Source: Blasia pusilla (lineage: Eukaryota > Marchantiophyta > Marchantiopsida > Blasiales). Taken from it: a stretch of 64,000 nucleotides of DNA. Under the pieces are notes generated by a model, which made no database searches, was not told where the DNA came from, and was given only the letters and a program-made list of their open reading frames with translations. The position numbers and the translations under genes were made by a program. The DNA lies in the NCBI GenBank assembly GCA_050084515.1, contig CM114273.1, positions 41,664,001 to 41,728,000 of the forward strand, given 5' to 3'. Within the stretch, counting starts at the first letter, position 1, and the number at the start of each line of letters is the position of its first letter. This document shows, one piece after another, positions 25,700 to 36,586 of the stretch.

Positions 25700-26500
25700 A
25701 CCTATTTGATAACGCTTGAGAATTGGTTGGCACCAAATCCAGTAGGGGGGCTTGTGGAGGAGGAGGACTATGGAGGAAGACTATGGCGGACGTTTAGAAT
25801 TTTGTTTGTAACTATTTTCATGGTGATCCAATCTTTTCAATTTAAGGCCCAATGTGTTCATCTTCTCAAGCTTGAACTTTGGGTTCTTCTTTTTTCCACT
25901 TAAGATTGAGATTTCCAAAGTTCTTGGGATCTTTGGACCTCCTTCTCTCCTAAATGTGCTCATAGATTCCTACATGCAATTTCAAACATAGCGCTCTCCT
26001 TATAGAGTGATACCAGCTTACCATCGGTTTAACGGATTCCTCTTGCTTTTCTGGATCTTTTGATACGGGCTGGGCCCAACATTATGAACTCATTCCCTCA
26101 TAGCGGTCATTGGTGGGTGCCTCACTTCCTCCCCCACATCCTCTTTTTTGGTGTTTCCAATTTCTTTCATAACTTTCTTCTCAAATGTCGGTTTTGGGCG
26201 TGTATGGGCTTGTTTTGATCGTCTTGACGAGCTCGTTCTTTTGATATCAAGTAGGTTTTCTACTTTTTATTCCTTCTTTGGAGGCGCCTATTTTTGTGTA
26301 CGGGTTTGTTTTAGGTCAATTCCTCCCAAAAGTCTTTTTTGCTCTTTCAACTCCTTACCTTATTGTTTCGCCCCTACATACGTTTAGAACATTAGAAATT
26401 CATATTCTTGAGCCACCTCTTCCGATACCATATCCATCACTTTTCATTTTCAATTAGTTTTTATATTTTTTTTATAGTAACTTTTAATCATAAATTCGGT
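25700..26500. other. Region before the LINE ORF, possibly its 5' UTR
   Basis: No gene seen. Part of it probably belongs to the LINE 5' untranslated region, but the 5' end of that element could not be located. Confidence 0.35.
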
Positions 26501-29500
26501 ATTGCCTAATCTTCATCTCTCCACTACTTTTGCTTTGCTCATTATCCTCATGCTTTCTCCAAACCACGTTCCGTATGTCTTTTCTTATCTTCGGAGACTT
26601 GCCTACCTTTATTTCTATGTCATCAGAGATGGAGTTGGATTCTCCATCTACTCGCTTATCTGGTTTTACACGCCCCTACAGTAGTAACCTCTCCCCTGGT
26701 TCACCTCCTCATCGTCGATCTCGCCATTTTCCTCCAGATGCTAATACACCCATTACACTCGCTACATTTCTTCCGGATTCTCCTCTTCTCCCTTCTTCGC
26801 CTTGTCCTATTGAGCCTAATCGTGATCCATTATTACCAAATCCTTCTACTTTGCCATCCCCACATATCTCATCTATGCCCTTGCTTCCAACTCCCATCTA
26901 TTCTACCCGAATCTCCCCTCTTCCTCCTCCTCCTTCCCCAACCTATTTACCCCCTCATCGTCGGCCATCACCACCTCTTGCACCTCCCACCTCCTCTCCT
27001 TGTAACCCTTCTACTTCTCCATTTGTACCAAAGGTTCGTTGCATACCTTGTGGTAAGGACTTTGCTCCTAATGGGATCAAAAGACATCAGCGGTACTGTC
27101 GATCCATGCATGGGCCTTCAATCCCTAACCCGATACCAACTCCTACTGCACTCCCGGCAACAACTGCTTGGACGTGGTTAAGCCAAATTGATCTCCTTCG
27201 CTCTTTCCATCCAGGTCTTCCTCGTCCTAGACTCTACACTCGCATTCCTATTGCTCTTCGCCCCATCACCCAACAAGCTTTGCTATTCCCATTAGAAAGG
27301 TTAGCGCGTGACCCCACAGATATAAATGCTTGGTATCTCCTATTACTCTTCCCGCAATGGGTTTTAGTTCTCCCTCCAAGGGGGGGTGCAATGGGTCATC
27401 GTGAAACCTCCACACGTATTCAACGCTTTATGTCAGGGGATTGGGAGAATCTTCACAATGAGCATGTACTTCGAGCTGAGGCCTTACCTGCGGCTCATGC
27501 CATTCAACATGCCAATCATGGGAGGCCTTCAATACAACAACGCCTTTGACGAAGTCTACTATTGGGGCAGGTTGGTGAGTTTTCAGGTGCAGCTCGAGCA
27601 TTGGGTCCTCTTTCTCCGGCGGTTCTAAGTGCGGAAACAGTGGCTCTCTTAGAAGCTCTTCATCCTCCTTCAAGTGGCGATGCTCCATCTTTTGTGGAAG
27701 ACTATACAACAGACCTTGACTTGGAGGTTTTCACTAGGGCTTTTCTGCATACTCCTCGCTTATCAGCAAGCGGGCTATCAAGGATGGTTTTTGAGCATCT
27801 CAGCGATTGCTTTATCCCAGCAGATTCAACAAGTGGCTTTGTCTCTCTATATAAGGTGTGTGCACATATGGCGGCAGGTCGTTTCCCATTCTCTATCTCT
27901 AGGCTCTTAGGGGCTTGTCGTTTGTTGGCTATGGATAAGCCTCCTTCAGGTGTGCGCCCTTTGGCTATTGGAGAGGTTTTATACCGCTTGGTCAGTCGAT
28001 CCCTATGCTTGCAATTTCGTCCTCACTCTAGTGCCCACTTATTTCCTCATCAATTTGGAGTGGCAACTCCTGGAGGTTGTGAGGCTGTGGTGCATGGGAT
28101 TCGCTCCACTCTTGATATTCATCCGGATTGGGTAGCAATTCAAGTCGATGTGGCTAACGCATTCAATTCAGTTTCTCGTGCGGCCATCTTTGAGGAATTA
28201 CGTTGTGCAGGAGGACAACTCGCGAGCCTCATTCCATTTGTTCGCTCCTTCTATGCCTATGATACGCCCATTATCTATTCCCATCATGCTACTTCTGGGG
28301 AATATAGTATTCTCCAATCAGCTTGTGGCACACGTCAAGGTGATCCCATGGGAGGCCCACTCTTTGCCATTGCCCATTTTCGTGCCCTTCGAACATCAGC
28401 GCAAGCATTTCCATCTTGTCTTTTTCCTTCTATTGCTGATGACACTCACATTTTAGGTCCTCCTTCTGAAGTGGTTCCTGCTTATACCCATTTCGTGGAG
28501 CAACTCTCTTTCTTAAACCTTAAAGTCCAACCTAGTAAATGTGGAGTATGGTCTCCTTCATGCCTTCCCTCAACATTCACCCCACCTACTCATGATTTTC
28601 CCATTTACATTGAAGGGGTTAGAGTTCTTGGGGTCCCAATTGGCTTCATCGACTATGTCTCAAAGTTCTTGGATGAGGCCCTTTTGAAAGACGTGGAATG
28701 GCTTCATTTATTACCTCATCTTGGGGATCCCCAAGTGGCTTATGGGATTCTCTCCCAATGTTTTCTTCGACGACCTTCCTACCTTCTTCGCACTTGTCCT
28801 CCCACTTCAAGCTTCTTACATCGGCTGGCCTCTTTTGATGCTTCTATCTTGGCAACTTTTGGTCAACTTCTTGGCCCGAATACCTTTGAGGGAGAGGATG
28901 GTGTCTTTGCTTCACGACAAGCTATCTTGCCTATTTCTTTTGGAGGGATGGGACTATCCTCCACAGTCACATCTGCCCCCGCAACCTTTTTGGGGAGTTG
29001 GGCGTTGGTAGCACCGATTATGGCTTCAAGGTTTCTCCAAGGAGATACACCTATCTTGATGGATCATATCGCCCATGTCGAGGAGGGGGACTTGTTATTT
29101 CAACAACAACTAAGATCTGCACGAGCTCTTCTTCCTCTTGCTACACAAGCAATTTTACCCCCTTTCAGTCAACTAATTACAGAAGGGCTTGATCGACTTC
29201 AAGAGCATATCTCCGAGAATCTGCATCAAATCAACTTTTCCAGCATTCTCTTAGAGGCATCCTCCGACGCTAATCGAGCTCGTCTACGTTCATGTGCTGG
29301 TACCGGAGCGGGGGCGTGGCTTACTGCAAATCCTCTTATTCTTCCATTTCGTCTTCCTCGAAGTATATTCTCGACAGCTTTGCGATTACGTCTTGGACTT
29401 CCCTATCCTTCTCTCTTAGGTGTGCCAAATTGTGTATGCGGGGATCCTATTGATGCCAAGGGTATCCATATTCTCCGATGTGCACATGGTGGAGAACGAA

Positions 29501-30240
29501 CGGCCACACATGATATCATTAGAGAGGAAGTAGCATCGGTGGCTCGTACGGCAGGATATACCGTTGGGCAAGAGCAACTCCACGTCCTACCTTCAACCAC
29601 ACAAGCAACCTCTCGTCGGAGAGTGGATCTTGTTATGTCTCGAGGTGGATTCCGGTCACTAGGTGATGTGGTGGTTGCTGATCCAACACGTTCTGACTTG
29701 GTGTGTAGAGCTGCACATACCAAAGGTTTGGCGGCCGGAGCTGCAGCAAGAATCAAGGAGTTAAGTTATCTTTGTGAGACATGCGATCGACGGATTTATT
29801 CCGTTTATAAAGTGGAAGTATTCGGTCATTTACATGTGTCTTTTGATACTTTCCTGAAAACATGTGCTCACCACTCCCTCGAGAATCATCACCTTGCCCC
29901 TTCCCGTAGTCCTTCTCTCTCGGTAGTTACTACTTATTTTAGGCAATGCATCTCAGTGGCCTTACAACGTGCACAAGCCTTGGCATTAATACGTCGTGCG
30001 GAGGTGGTGGGAGGTCGCTCGCCTCGTCGTCCATTCACGTCTGACCAACCACTCGTGTTCTTGTCAGATTTGTTTCAAGCAATCAATCGTGTTGCTCGTT
30101 GAGCCGGTGTTTACGTGGGCTTGTTGCCATTTTCTTTTTGCATTCTTTTATGCATTTTTTTACTCCTCTTTTGAGTTGTTATTGCCTTTCTTTGTCCTCT
30201 TTTGAGGTTTATTTTATAATAAAGTGATTACCTAATTTGT
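26500..30240 (+). mobile_element. Near-complete R2-like LINE (restriction-like endonuclease class)
   Basis: This is the best-preserved copy of the window's LINE family: an ORF plus a T-rich 3' tail ending around a TTATAATAAAG stretch near 30220. It has no long terminal repeats and no obvious poly(A). Its nucleotide composition is lower in GC than the 20 kb and 55 kb copies and it lacks their GATGGGTTTTCCATC tail hairpin, so it represents a separate subfamily. The outer limits are approximate. Confidence 0.7.
26617..30102 (+). pseudogene. LINE polyprotein: C2HC finger, reverse transcriptase, restriction-like endonuclease, one internal stop
   Basis: One frame of 1162 codons is open except for a TGA at 27547-27549 (codon 311). 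From ATG 26617: a Pro/Ser-rich segment, then a C2HC finger (C142, C145, H157, C161). The reverse transcriptase follows with motif A DVANAFNSV (D511), motif B GTRQGDPMGGPLF and motif C ADD (D608, D609), so the catalytic triad is intact. C-terminal to it is a CCHC knuckle (C939, C941, H951, C955), GGERTATHD, and a nuclease core with D1004 in RRVDL and D1017 in GDVVVADP, then K and Y downstream. This order and the PD-like plus DV spacing are those of R2-type restriction-like endonuclease elements, which nick DNA and prime reverse transcription there. No apurinic-type endonuclease precedes the RT. An upstream in-frame start at 26530 exists, but the extra 29 residues look non-conserved. The stop stands where the 55 kb copy has CGA. 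Confidence 0.85.
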
Positions 30241-32721
30241 CCCCCTTCCATTGATTTTTCTATGAAATCCTCTTATTACATGCCTCCTTTTTCCTCAAAG
30301 TATTACAAAGTGCGTAAATATTTTTTTTTCAGTGCCAATGTAGGTGGGGAAATCTATGTTCTAAAACGTTAATGTCCGCATTCAATTTATTAGCAATAAA
30401 CCTTTTTGTTTTTCAGGAAGGATTTAAAAATAATTGTAAGCAACACAAGCGTTTTCTCCATGTCGATATGAACTATTTTTTTTTTCCAGCTGTGCCTCGT
30501 CACGAGGATTCTTCCATCGAAATTTTTATGTGAAAATATATCAGAATAAATAAATCATCTAAGGGAAAAAAATAGAAAAGAAATGGAGGAAATTGATTCA
30601 TTCCTAAACCTTATCACGTCCACAAGACCGAAGACTGGAACGAAGGAGGCAACACCGGCAAGTGCCAATGCAGGTCGCTCACTTCCTCGCAAGTGGATGT
30701 GCCGGTCACCAAAGATCTCTCTCACCTTCTCTTACCGTCTCTCTCTCGCAGCAGCAGAGTCGCCGCGATCTTGTCACCAAAATATTGTGGGCCCCGGCAG
30801 AACCCCGACCATCCCATCCCCGAGGCTGATCCACTTTTGGTCCGTCCTTGGGGTAGTTAACACCTTTCCAGTGGGGGGGTTCGTGGATTGCTTTTGGTGA
30901 AAAGAAATGTGATCGCTTCGGCCCCTTGTAACCGTCCCTTTAACTATCCAAACGAACTCCGCGAGTGTAGCTGACCTCAGCTTGCGTGGGGTCTGTCTCC
31001 CTTTCGAATATAACTATAATCCTCCATCCAAAGTATATCCGAACCCGGCTACCCTAGTTCCGGGGGGGGCCATTGTGGCGGGAGGAGTAGTAGCTAGCTA
31101 TATATATATAGAGATAGATAGATAGATAGTAGTAGTAGTAGTTCCAATGCACTGCGTTTCCCGAGTCCCGACGCACGGACGGACGGACACATATGTAGAG
31201 AGACAACGGAATAAAGTTGTTCCGTTCCGTTGCAGCCTCTTCTCGTAAGTGGGGAGTGTGTGGCTGTTCAGTATTTTGTCGTTTCTGGACCGAAAGGACG
31301 CCCTGAGTCCAGTTGGTTGTAGGCTTGTAGCGTAGGGCCGTTCATGGCCGATCTGCCTACACATAGCGACTCTAGTGCTTTTCCCCCTCCTCTCCATGTG
31401 CGCAGTCTGACGGATCGAAACGAAACGAAACGAAACGAAAAGACGGGAATATAAGTTCAAATTCTCCCTCCGGGCAGCTTTTGTGCTCCGGAATCACATG
31501 AGATCATTCGGAATTAGTTTAAGAAGTAAAAAAAGTGGAAAGGGACATTTGAAAAAGGAAAAATTGCAGTAAAAGACTTGTAGTCGAAGGAAAGGAAAAT
31601 CACGAGGTGCAGGGTATATTACGTCGGTTCAAAGCTGACCCGTATGACGGTTTTTATCCCGTATGAGTAACACTTGTATTTTCTTTTATACATATCAGCG
31701 GTGCCCCGTGCAATGCGTCCCCTTGACTATTCTTGCTAATTCTTGCTAGTTCTGTTAAATTAGACACGTGTCATAAGACGAAGAGACTAAAATACATACG
31801 TATCGTCTTTCAATAATGCAAATATATGGATTACGTAAAGGACGATGTATTTTTGGCAAGTTTAGATTACGAAGAATTTCCGTAAATAATCTCACGGCAT
31901 GCGCCCGTGGGACGCTTTGAGCCGCACTTTTATAAAAAAGCGTTGTTATTGACGACAACGTTAATTATTGTCGCAAGCCCCGCTCCGATCTCCGGGGGAA
32001 AACCTAATTTGAAGTTTGACGGTAGAAACGGTCACCGTGAACGGTGCCCTGCATCACATAGAGAGAGAGGTGACGTAGCGATTACTGTACTGGTTCTAAG
32101 TTTCCTGACTGCCGGTTTCAACTATTCCACGCGCCGCTCCAGTTTCCCGGCGAGCCTGGTCTCCCCAGCAAGCTCGACCGTCCCAGGGACTCGCACCGCC
32201 AAGATGCCCCATGCCGGTACCGGGAGACCATTAAAGCGGCGTCCCGTCCTTTCCCGGAGGTGAAGGCATGGCACTTTCGTTACCAGCGGCTTCACGGCAG
32301 CCGAGAACTTCCCAGCGCCGCGATCCCGGGTACGTCTACCGGCGACGCGTGGTATCCGAAAGCGTGTCCTGTGTACACCTGGAATCCCTCCATTCCTCGG
32401 CCGACGATTCTCATGACCAACTGACTCATGGCTTCTTACGTACACGTATACTTTATGTATTTCTCCTGTACTCAGATTCTACTTCTTCCTCCCCCGCTAA
32501 ATCTGCCTCTAGTTTCGGCAGACCGCTGGGTAGGGTCGGTGGGCCGTCCCTATTCGCAGGGCGGCGATCCTGGTCGGAGGTCTATGTTCCGACCGACCGG
32601 CGCCTGTTCCAACCATGGAACCGTCTTCTGCCCGGTGACCCCACGCCAGGCACCGGCAAAAGGTATTATTACAATCTACCCTCTATAAAGGCTAGAGGTC
32701 ACTTGCGGCCGTATGGTATAA
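30241..32721. other. Intergenic, mixed composition, no gene seen
   Basis: GC-rich patches (30600-31100, 31980-32690) alternate with AT-rich DNA. No exon with recognisable motifs was found in them. Microsatellites: TA/GATA/TAG runs at 31098-31142 and CGAAA units at 31414-31440. Confidence 0.4.
31695..31821 (-). mobile_element. Degenerate short Helitron, minus orientation
   Basis: It shares GACACGTGTCATAAG with the small Helitron family, has CGGTGCCCCGTGCAATGCG at its 3' side, and has a worn 5' end (TTTGCATTATTGAAAGACG on the minus strand). The terminal CTAG has become CTGA, so it is probably an old copy. Confidence 0.5.
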
Positions 32722-33463
32722 CTAGTAAGTGTTTGCCCGTGAGATGATGGGAAATGAAAATTTTAGATGCGGAGGGTCTCTTAATATGAAATTAATAGAC
32801 ACATCTTGAATAAATTTTAATCTTAAAAATGATGAAAAATTGAAAAAAATTGGCTTAGGAAAAAATTTCATGTATTTTTTATTTCATTAATTTTGAAAAA
32901 ATACTTTTTCTGGTTTCAATCCTCATCCTTCAACAAGTAAAAGAAAATCATTTATTTTGATGAATTCTTTTCCCAAAAGAGGGATGAAAATTTTCTCCCA
33001 ATCTAACTTGAAAATTAAAATTAGTATAGAAGTAATATGTCTTCCTTTATTTTGAAGAATAATTCTTTCCCGTTAGTGTCCTATTATCCTTTTCAATATT
33101 TTCCCAAAAGAAAATTTAATTTTGCCTCAAAACTAAACTGTAAATTATTTTTATCATAATTTGTTGGCATGAATCGTGAATTTTTTTAAAAATTTCATAA
33201 TGAGGAAAGAGAATAGAAATTAAAGAGACTCTATAAGATTTCATGGGGAAGATGTTTGAATTCTAGTTAATTAATTATTTTGTTTATTTAAATTTATAAA
33301 TAAAGAATACAATATATTTCTCACAATCTTACCTATTCTTGTTTTTGGCTAGTATAGGGAAAAATTAAAAGAAAACCCATCATGAACTGGCTTCATGGAC
33401 AAATAAGACACATGTCATTCAATCATTTGTTTTCACAATGAGCTAACGTGCTTAATAGTATGA
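32722..33463 (-). mobile_element. Non-autonomous Helitron, 742 bp, inverted partner of the 24.6 kb copy
   Basis: Read on the minus strand it begins TCATACTATTAAGCACGTTA after an A and ends CACGGGCAAACACTTACTAG before a T. Interior segments match the 24570-25344 element in the same order: GACACATGTC, CATGAA-CTGGTTC, GGGAAAA-runs and TCTAACTTGAAAA. Both copies carry only AT-rich non-coding DNA. Confidence 0.85.
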
Positions 33464-33705
33464 TTTCCTTATTCTAGAAAATTGACAATGTTCCCCCATT
33501 TATTTGTGAATTACTATATAAGATATAAATTTTATTGTAATAGTTACTTGTATAAATGTACTAATTGATTAACTCTTGTTGTAAAGGTACATGCATAAAG
33601 AAGGGGATAATCTATCCATTAATTTATCTTTCTGAATTATATAGGTTTTCAAGAGACATACAATTTGTCAAATAAATTGACAACTAGAAACTAGTTTATA
33701 TTGTA

Positions 33706-33925
33706 TCTATACTATTAACATAGAAGTGTTTTCCAATGGCCACACGGGAAATGGGACACGTGTCTTTTTTGAATCGAGAAGACGACGCGTGGGTAAGGAG
33801 GGGGGCGCATTCAAGGGTGGGGAACAATGGATGGAAGACACGGTCCCTTCACGGGTCCTAACTACTAACACTAACGTACAATCCGTGCCATGCATGGGAG
33901 TGAAGGGATGAATCATGCTACACAC
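33706..33925 (+). mobile_element. Helitron-like 5' end, short element or fused copy
   Basis: TCTATACTATTAACATAGAAG after an A is a textbook Helitron start. A possible end is CCATGCATGGGAG...CATGCTA near 33920. Alternatively the element runs to the CTAG at 34367 and contains the shorter family member. The sequence does not decide between these. Confidence 0.5.
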
Positions 33926-34162
33926 AAATTGAATTTTTTTTCCTTGTTATGTGTAGCGTAGTATGGGAAATATTTTTTGCTGCCCAGGTGCCACGAGTCA
34001 AGCAGACAAGTGTTTGCAAATCAAGAAAAATTTCTTCAATAATAATGTAGATTAAGCTTTCAATCAATTTAAACTCACATAGCTTTGTGTCATGGAAGTT
34101 CACAAGTAAGGGGTTGTTCTCATGGGAAAAAGTGTATTGGTGACGAATTGGATTCAATAGCC

Positions 34163-34367
34163 TCTAGTTATTAAAAGAGGATGGGGTTTCGAAACCCCTT
34201 CATCCCGTGATGACACGTATGCATTTCAGCCTCTTCCCCTTATGACCCGTGTAATAAACAATTAAATTAACATTACATAACTTGAACTCCAATAACGTGT
34301 TTTTTAATTCGTATTCTTCTTGTGGTTAAGATGTTTTTCACCCGTGCAGAACACGGGCATCGTCTAG
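34163..34367 (+). mobile_element. Short Helitron, 205 bp, plus orientation
   Basis: It starts TCTAGTTATTAAAAGAGGAT, carries the perfect palindrome GGGGTTTCGAAACCCC (34183-34198) and the CCCGTGTAATAAACAATTAA core, and ends with the hairpin CCCGTGCAGAACACGGG, then ATCGTCTAG followed by T. This is the best-preserved 3' hairpin of its family in the window. Confidence 0.8.
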
Positions 34368-34554
34368 TAACTAGGAATCCTAGATAATCGATTTCTTAAC
34401 ATTCATACGAGCTTTCAAATGGAAGAATATATCATGAAATTACGAAAATGAAAGCAAATCGAAGTTTCGATAGAAATTATTAATATAATGCGCGAACTAT
34501 GCACGGGTGAAAGACATCTCGTGGATTAACTTAAGTTCAGATGTTATGTTAATT

Positions 34555-34814
34555 CCTCGCGCCTATTCATCCTCAGGTTAAAGGCACCAAGTTTAGTCTT
34601 GGGTTATGATTGAAGACAACACAAGCCACTTTGAAGGGAGTCGAACCTAAGGCCTGCACATCTGCAGTGAGCGTAGCTTCCACTCCACTAGAGTCTCGTG
34701 CGTGATAGACTTGATATTAATAAAATTGTTAATCCATTGTTCAAAATAAAACATGTAACTTCAAGGTCTTGACCTCGGGTTAACTAACCCTAAGATGAAT
34801 AGGAACAAGGTGTT
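34555..34814 (-). mobile_element. TIR element with tRNA-like promoter boxes, copy 2
   Basis: The ends are CGCCTATTCATCCTCAGG on the left and an inverted CCTATTCATCTTAGGG on the right. On the minus strand the interior reads TAGTGGAGTGGAAG (A-box-like) and, 40 or so bases on, GGTTCGACTCC (a perfect B box). It is the same family as 22123-22398. The tRNA part lacks a convincing full cloverleaf, so it is a relic, not a functional tRNA gene. Confidence 0.65.
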
Positions 34815-34819
34815 AATTT

Positions 34820-36341
34820 AGACGCGTGTCCTATCATAACCAGAAAAATAAATCCACAAACCCCCATATATATTAACTATAAACCCTTAATATATTCATA
34901 AGATTAATAAACTCGTCTATACTGAGGCTTACTGTCGTATACACTCTAATAATCAGTTGCGAAACGTAACTGTATATCGAGAAGAGAGTACACGGCGTAT
35001 ACGCCTGACGCTGGGAAAACGGTCAAGACGAGGGGAGGAAATCGGTGTCGGGAGCGAAGATCAGATCGTGACCGTCCAAAGGAGAGTTGACCGGTGAATC
35101 CCCTGACTTTCCCGGTGGGGGGTAAAGTTAACGGGTACCCGCAGCCACCTAATGCTTTACTCTCGGGGGCCGGGACCGGACGTAGGGTGTACGATGGGTG
35201 GAGAAGGATCCAACGGTCACACGATGTGGGGTCCCTGCGAGCTGGCTTGGGATATTATACAGCGGACGGTCCCAGGCCCTTGATTATTATTGCACGGTGC
35301 GGGCCGAAATTAATCCCCGCCCGCGCTCTTATTATTCCCCACCATTATAGGCCGCAACAAAAAATAAAATAAATGGGGAAATGTTTTTTTCAGCGCGATG
35401 GAAAATCGCGATCTTCCTGATCGGGGATTCGCAAATTGTTGGCGCCAACTGTCGTCGGGGCTAGCTGGACAAACCAGGTCGCGCCACGACGACAGCCAGT
35501 CTCACCTCCCATGCCACTGCTATGGCATGAGATGACCGCCAACATAGCGAGCCTCCAAAGCTGTCTGCATTTCTCCAACTTCGCGTTTCCTACGGTACAA
35601 TCAGGGGACTTACATCGTACCCGTGGGTAGTAAGTATTGTCCAAAGGTTCCTTGAATCAATCAGCGGTTTTTGTGTCCATCCAAAGCTCGGTCTGCGATG
35701 TGCGAGCAGAGGTGTCGGTCTTCGAGACAGACGAACCTCCAGAAATGTCCATTTCCCAAGGATATTAATAGAATATTTCAGATATCAGTTAGGACCTTGG
35801 GTTACTGACAGAAACCGGGAAGTGGAGACGCAGTAGGTGGCGGGGAGGGCCGTGACTACGGCTCCAATTTTTGGGAAGGACTTTAAGTGTAGCAGGAACA
35901 GCAGTCAGTGAACAATTTAATCCCGTAGAAGTGCAGTTTCTGTTCTTCAGTCGGTGGTTCGTTCGTTCGTCCGTTTGTCCGTTGAGTCGATTGATCGATC
36001 CCATCCGCATCCGCAGGAGTTCTCTCGGCAGTCCAGCCAAGACTGGCAGCAACGATTTGCATTGCGTCGGAGTCGGAGGCGTTCCGGTGCGTAGTTAGAA
36101 GCGTCGGAAGCGGAGCTGCGGCCGCTGTCGGGGCGAGGAGTTTCCGCCTGTTGAGTGCGGGGTTGAGGAATTGCAGGGTTCTGTTTTTCGAGAACGTTGA
36201 GAGCTGGAATAGTTCGCAAAGCGAGTGGTTTTGGTGGAGTGTCTCTACTGCCGCGAAATCCCTCAGAGAGAAGAGAAGAGAAGAGAAGAGAAGAGAAGAG
36301 AAGAGAAGAGGAGGGGTCAATTCGGAGAGCGTCGGAATTAG

Positions 36342-36376
<35 letters not shown>

Positions 36377-36586
36377 GCTGGGAAGAGCTGGAGGATCGCG
36401 GCGATGGCGTTGGAGCTGAGGTGCGGCAAAGGTGGGCTGGAGGCGTTTAGTTTGCTTCAGGGAGCAGTTTTGGAGGCAATTTGAATCTGGAGGGCTTCGG
36501 AGGTTGAACAGAGTGAAGGAGCATTTCCGTTGGTTGCGTGGGTGTCGAGGGTCTAGGCCCTTCCCTCAGACACAGGTCTTATCGCA
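34820..36586 (+). promoter_or_regulatory. Promoter and long leader of the CC-like gene
   Basis: It is GC-rich compared with the flanks. The part from about 35900 looks like a transcribed leader, with AGAAG-type repeats at 36267-36312 and CTG repeats at 36349-36376. Several ATGs precede the main start, so upstream reading frames may regulate translation. No TATA box was assigned. Confidence 0.4.
36267..36376. repeat. AGAAG and CTG microsatellites in the leader
   Basis: A purine run of AGAGA/AGAAG units (36267-36312) is followed, about 35 bases later, by roughly nine CTG units (36349-36376). Both are in the likely 5' UTR of the CC-like gene. Confidence 0.85.

Noticed and set aside
26738-27181. 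Second open frame overlapping the LINE N-terminus
   Set aside because: It is a shadow of the Pro/Ser-rich LINE frame, Leu-rich by codon shift.
32122-32747. Overlapping GC-rich open frames near 32 kb
   Set aside because: There is no conserved motif, no splice partner and no codon pattern distinct from the alternative frames.
34636-34700. Functional tRNA gene on the minus strand
   Set aside because: The A and B boxes are present, but the acceptor and anticodon stems cannot be paired into a full cloverleaf, and it lies inside a TIR element.
35094-35372. 92-codon open frame upstream of the CC-like gene
   Set aside because: No motif. It lies in a GC-rich promoter-like region where long frames arise by chance.
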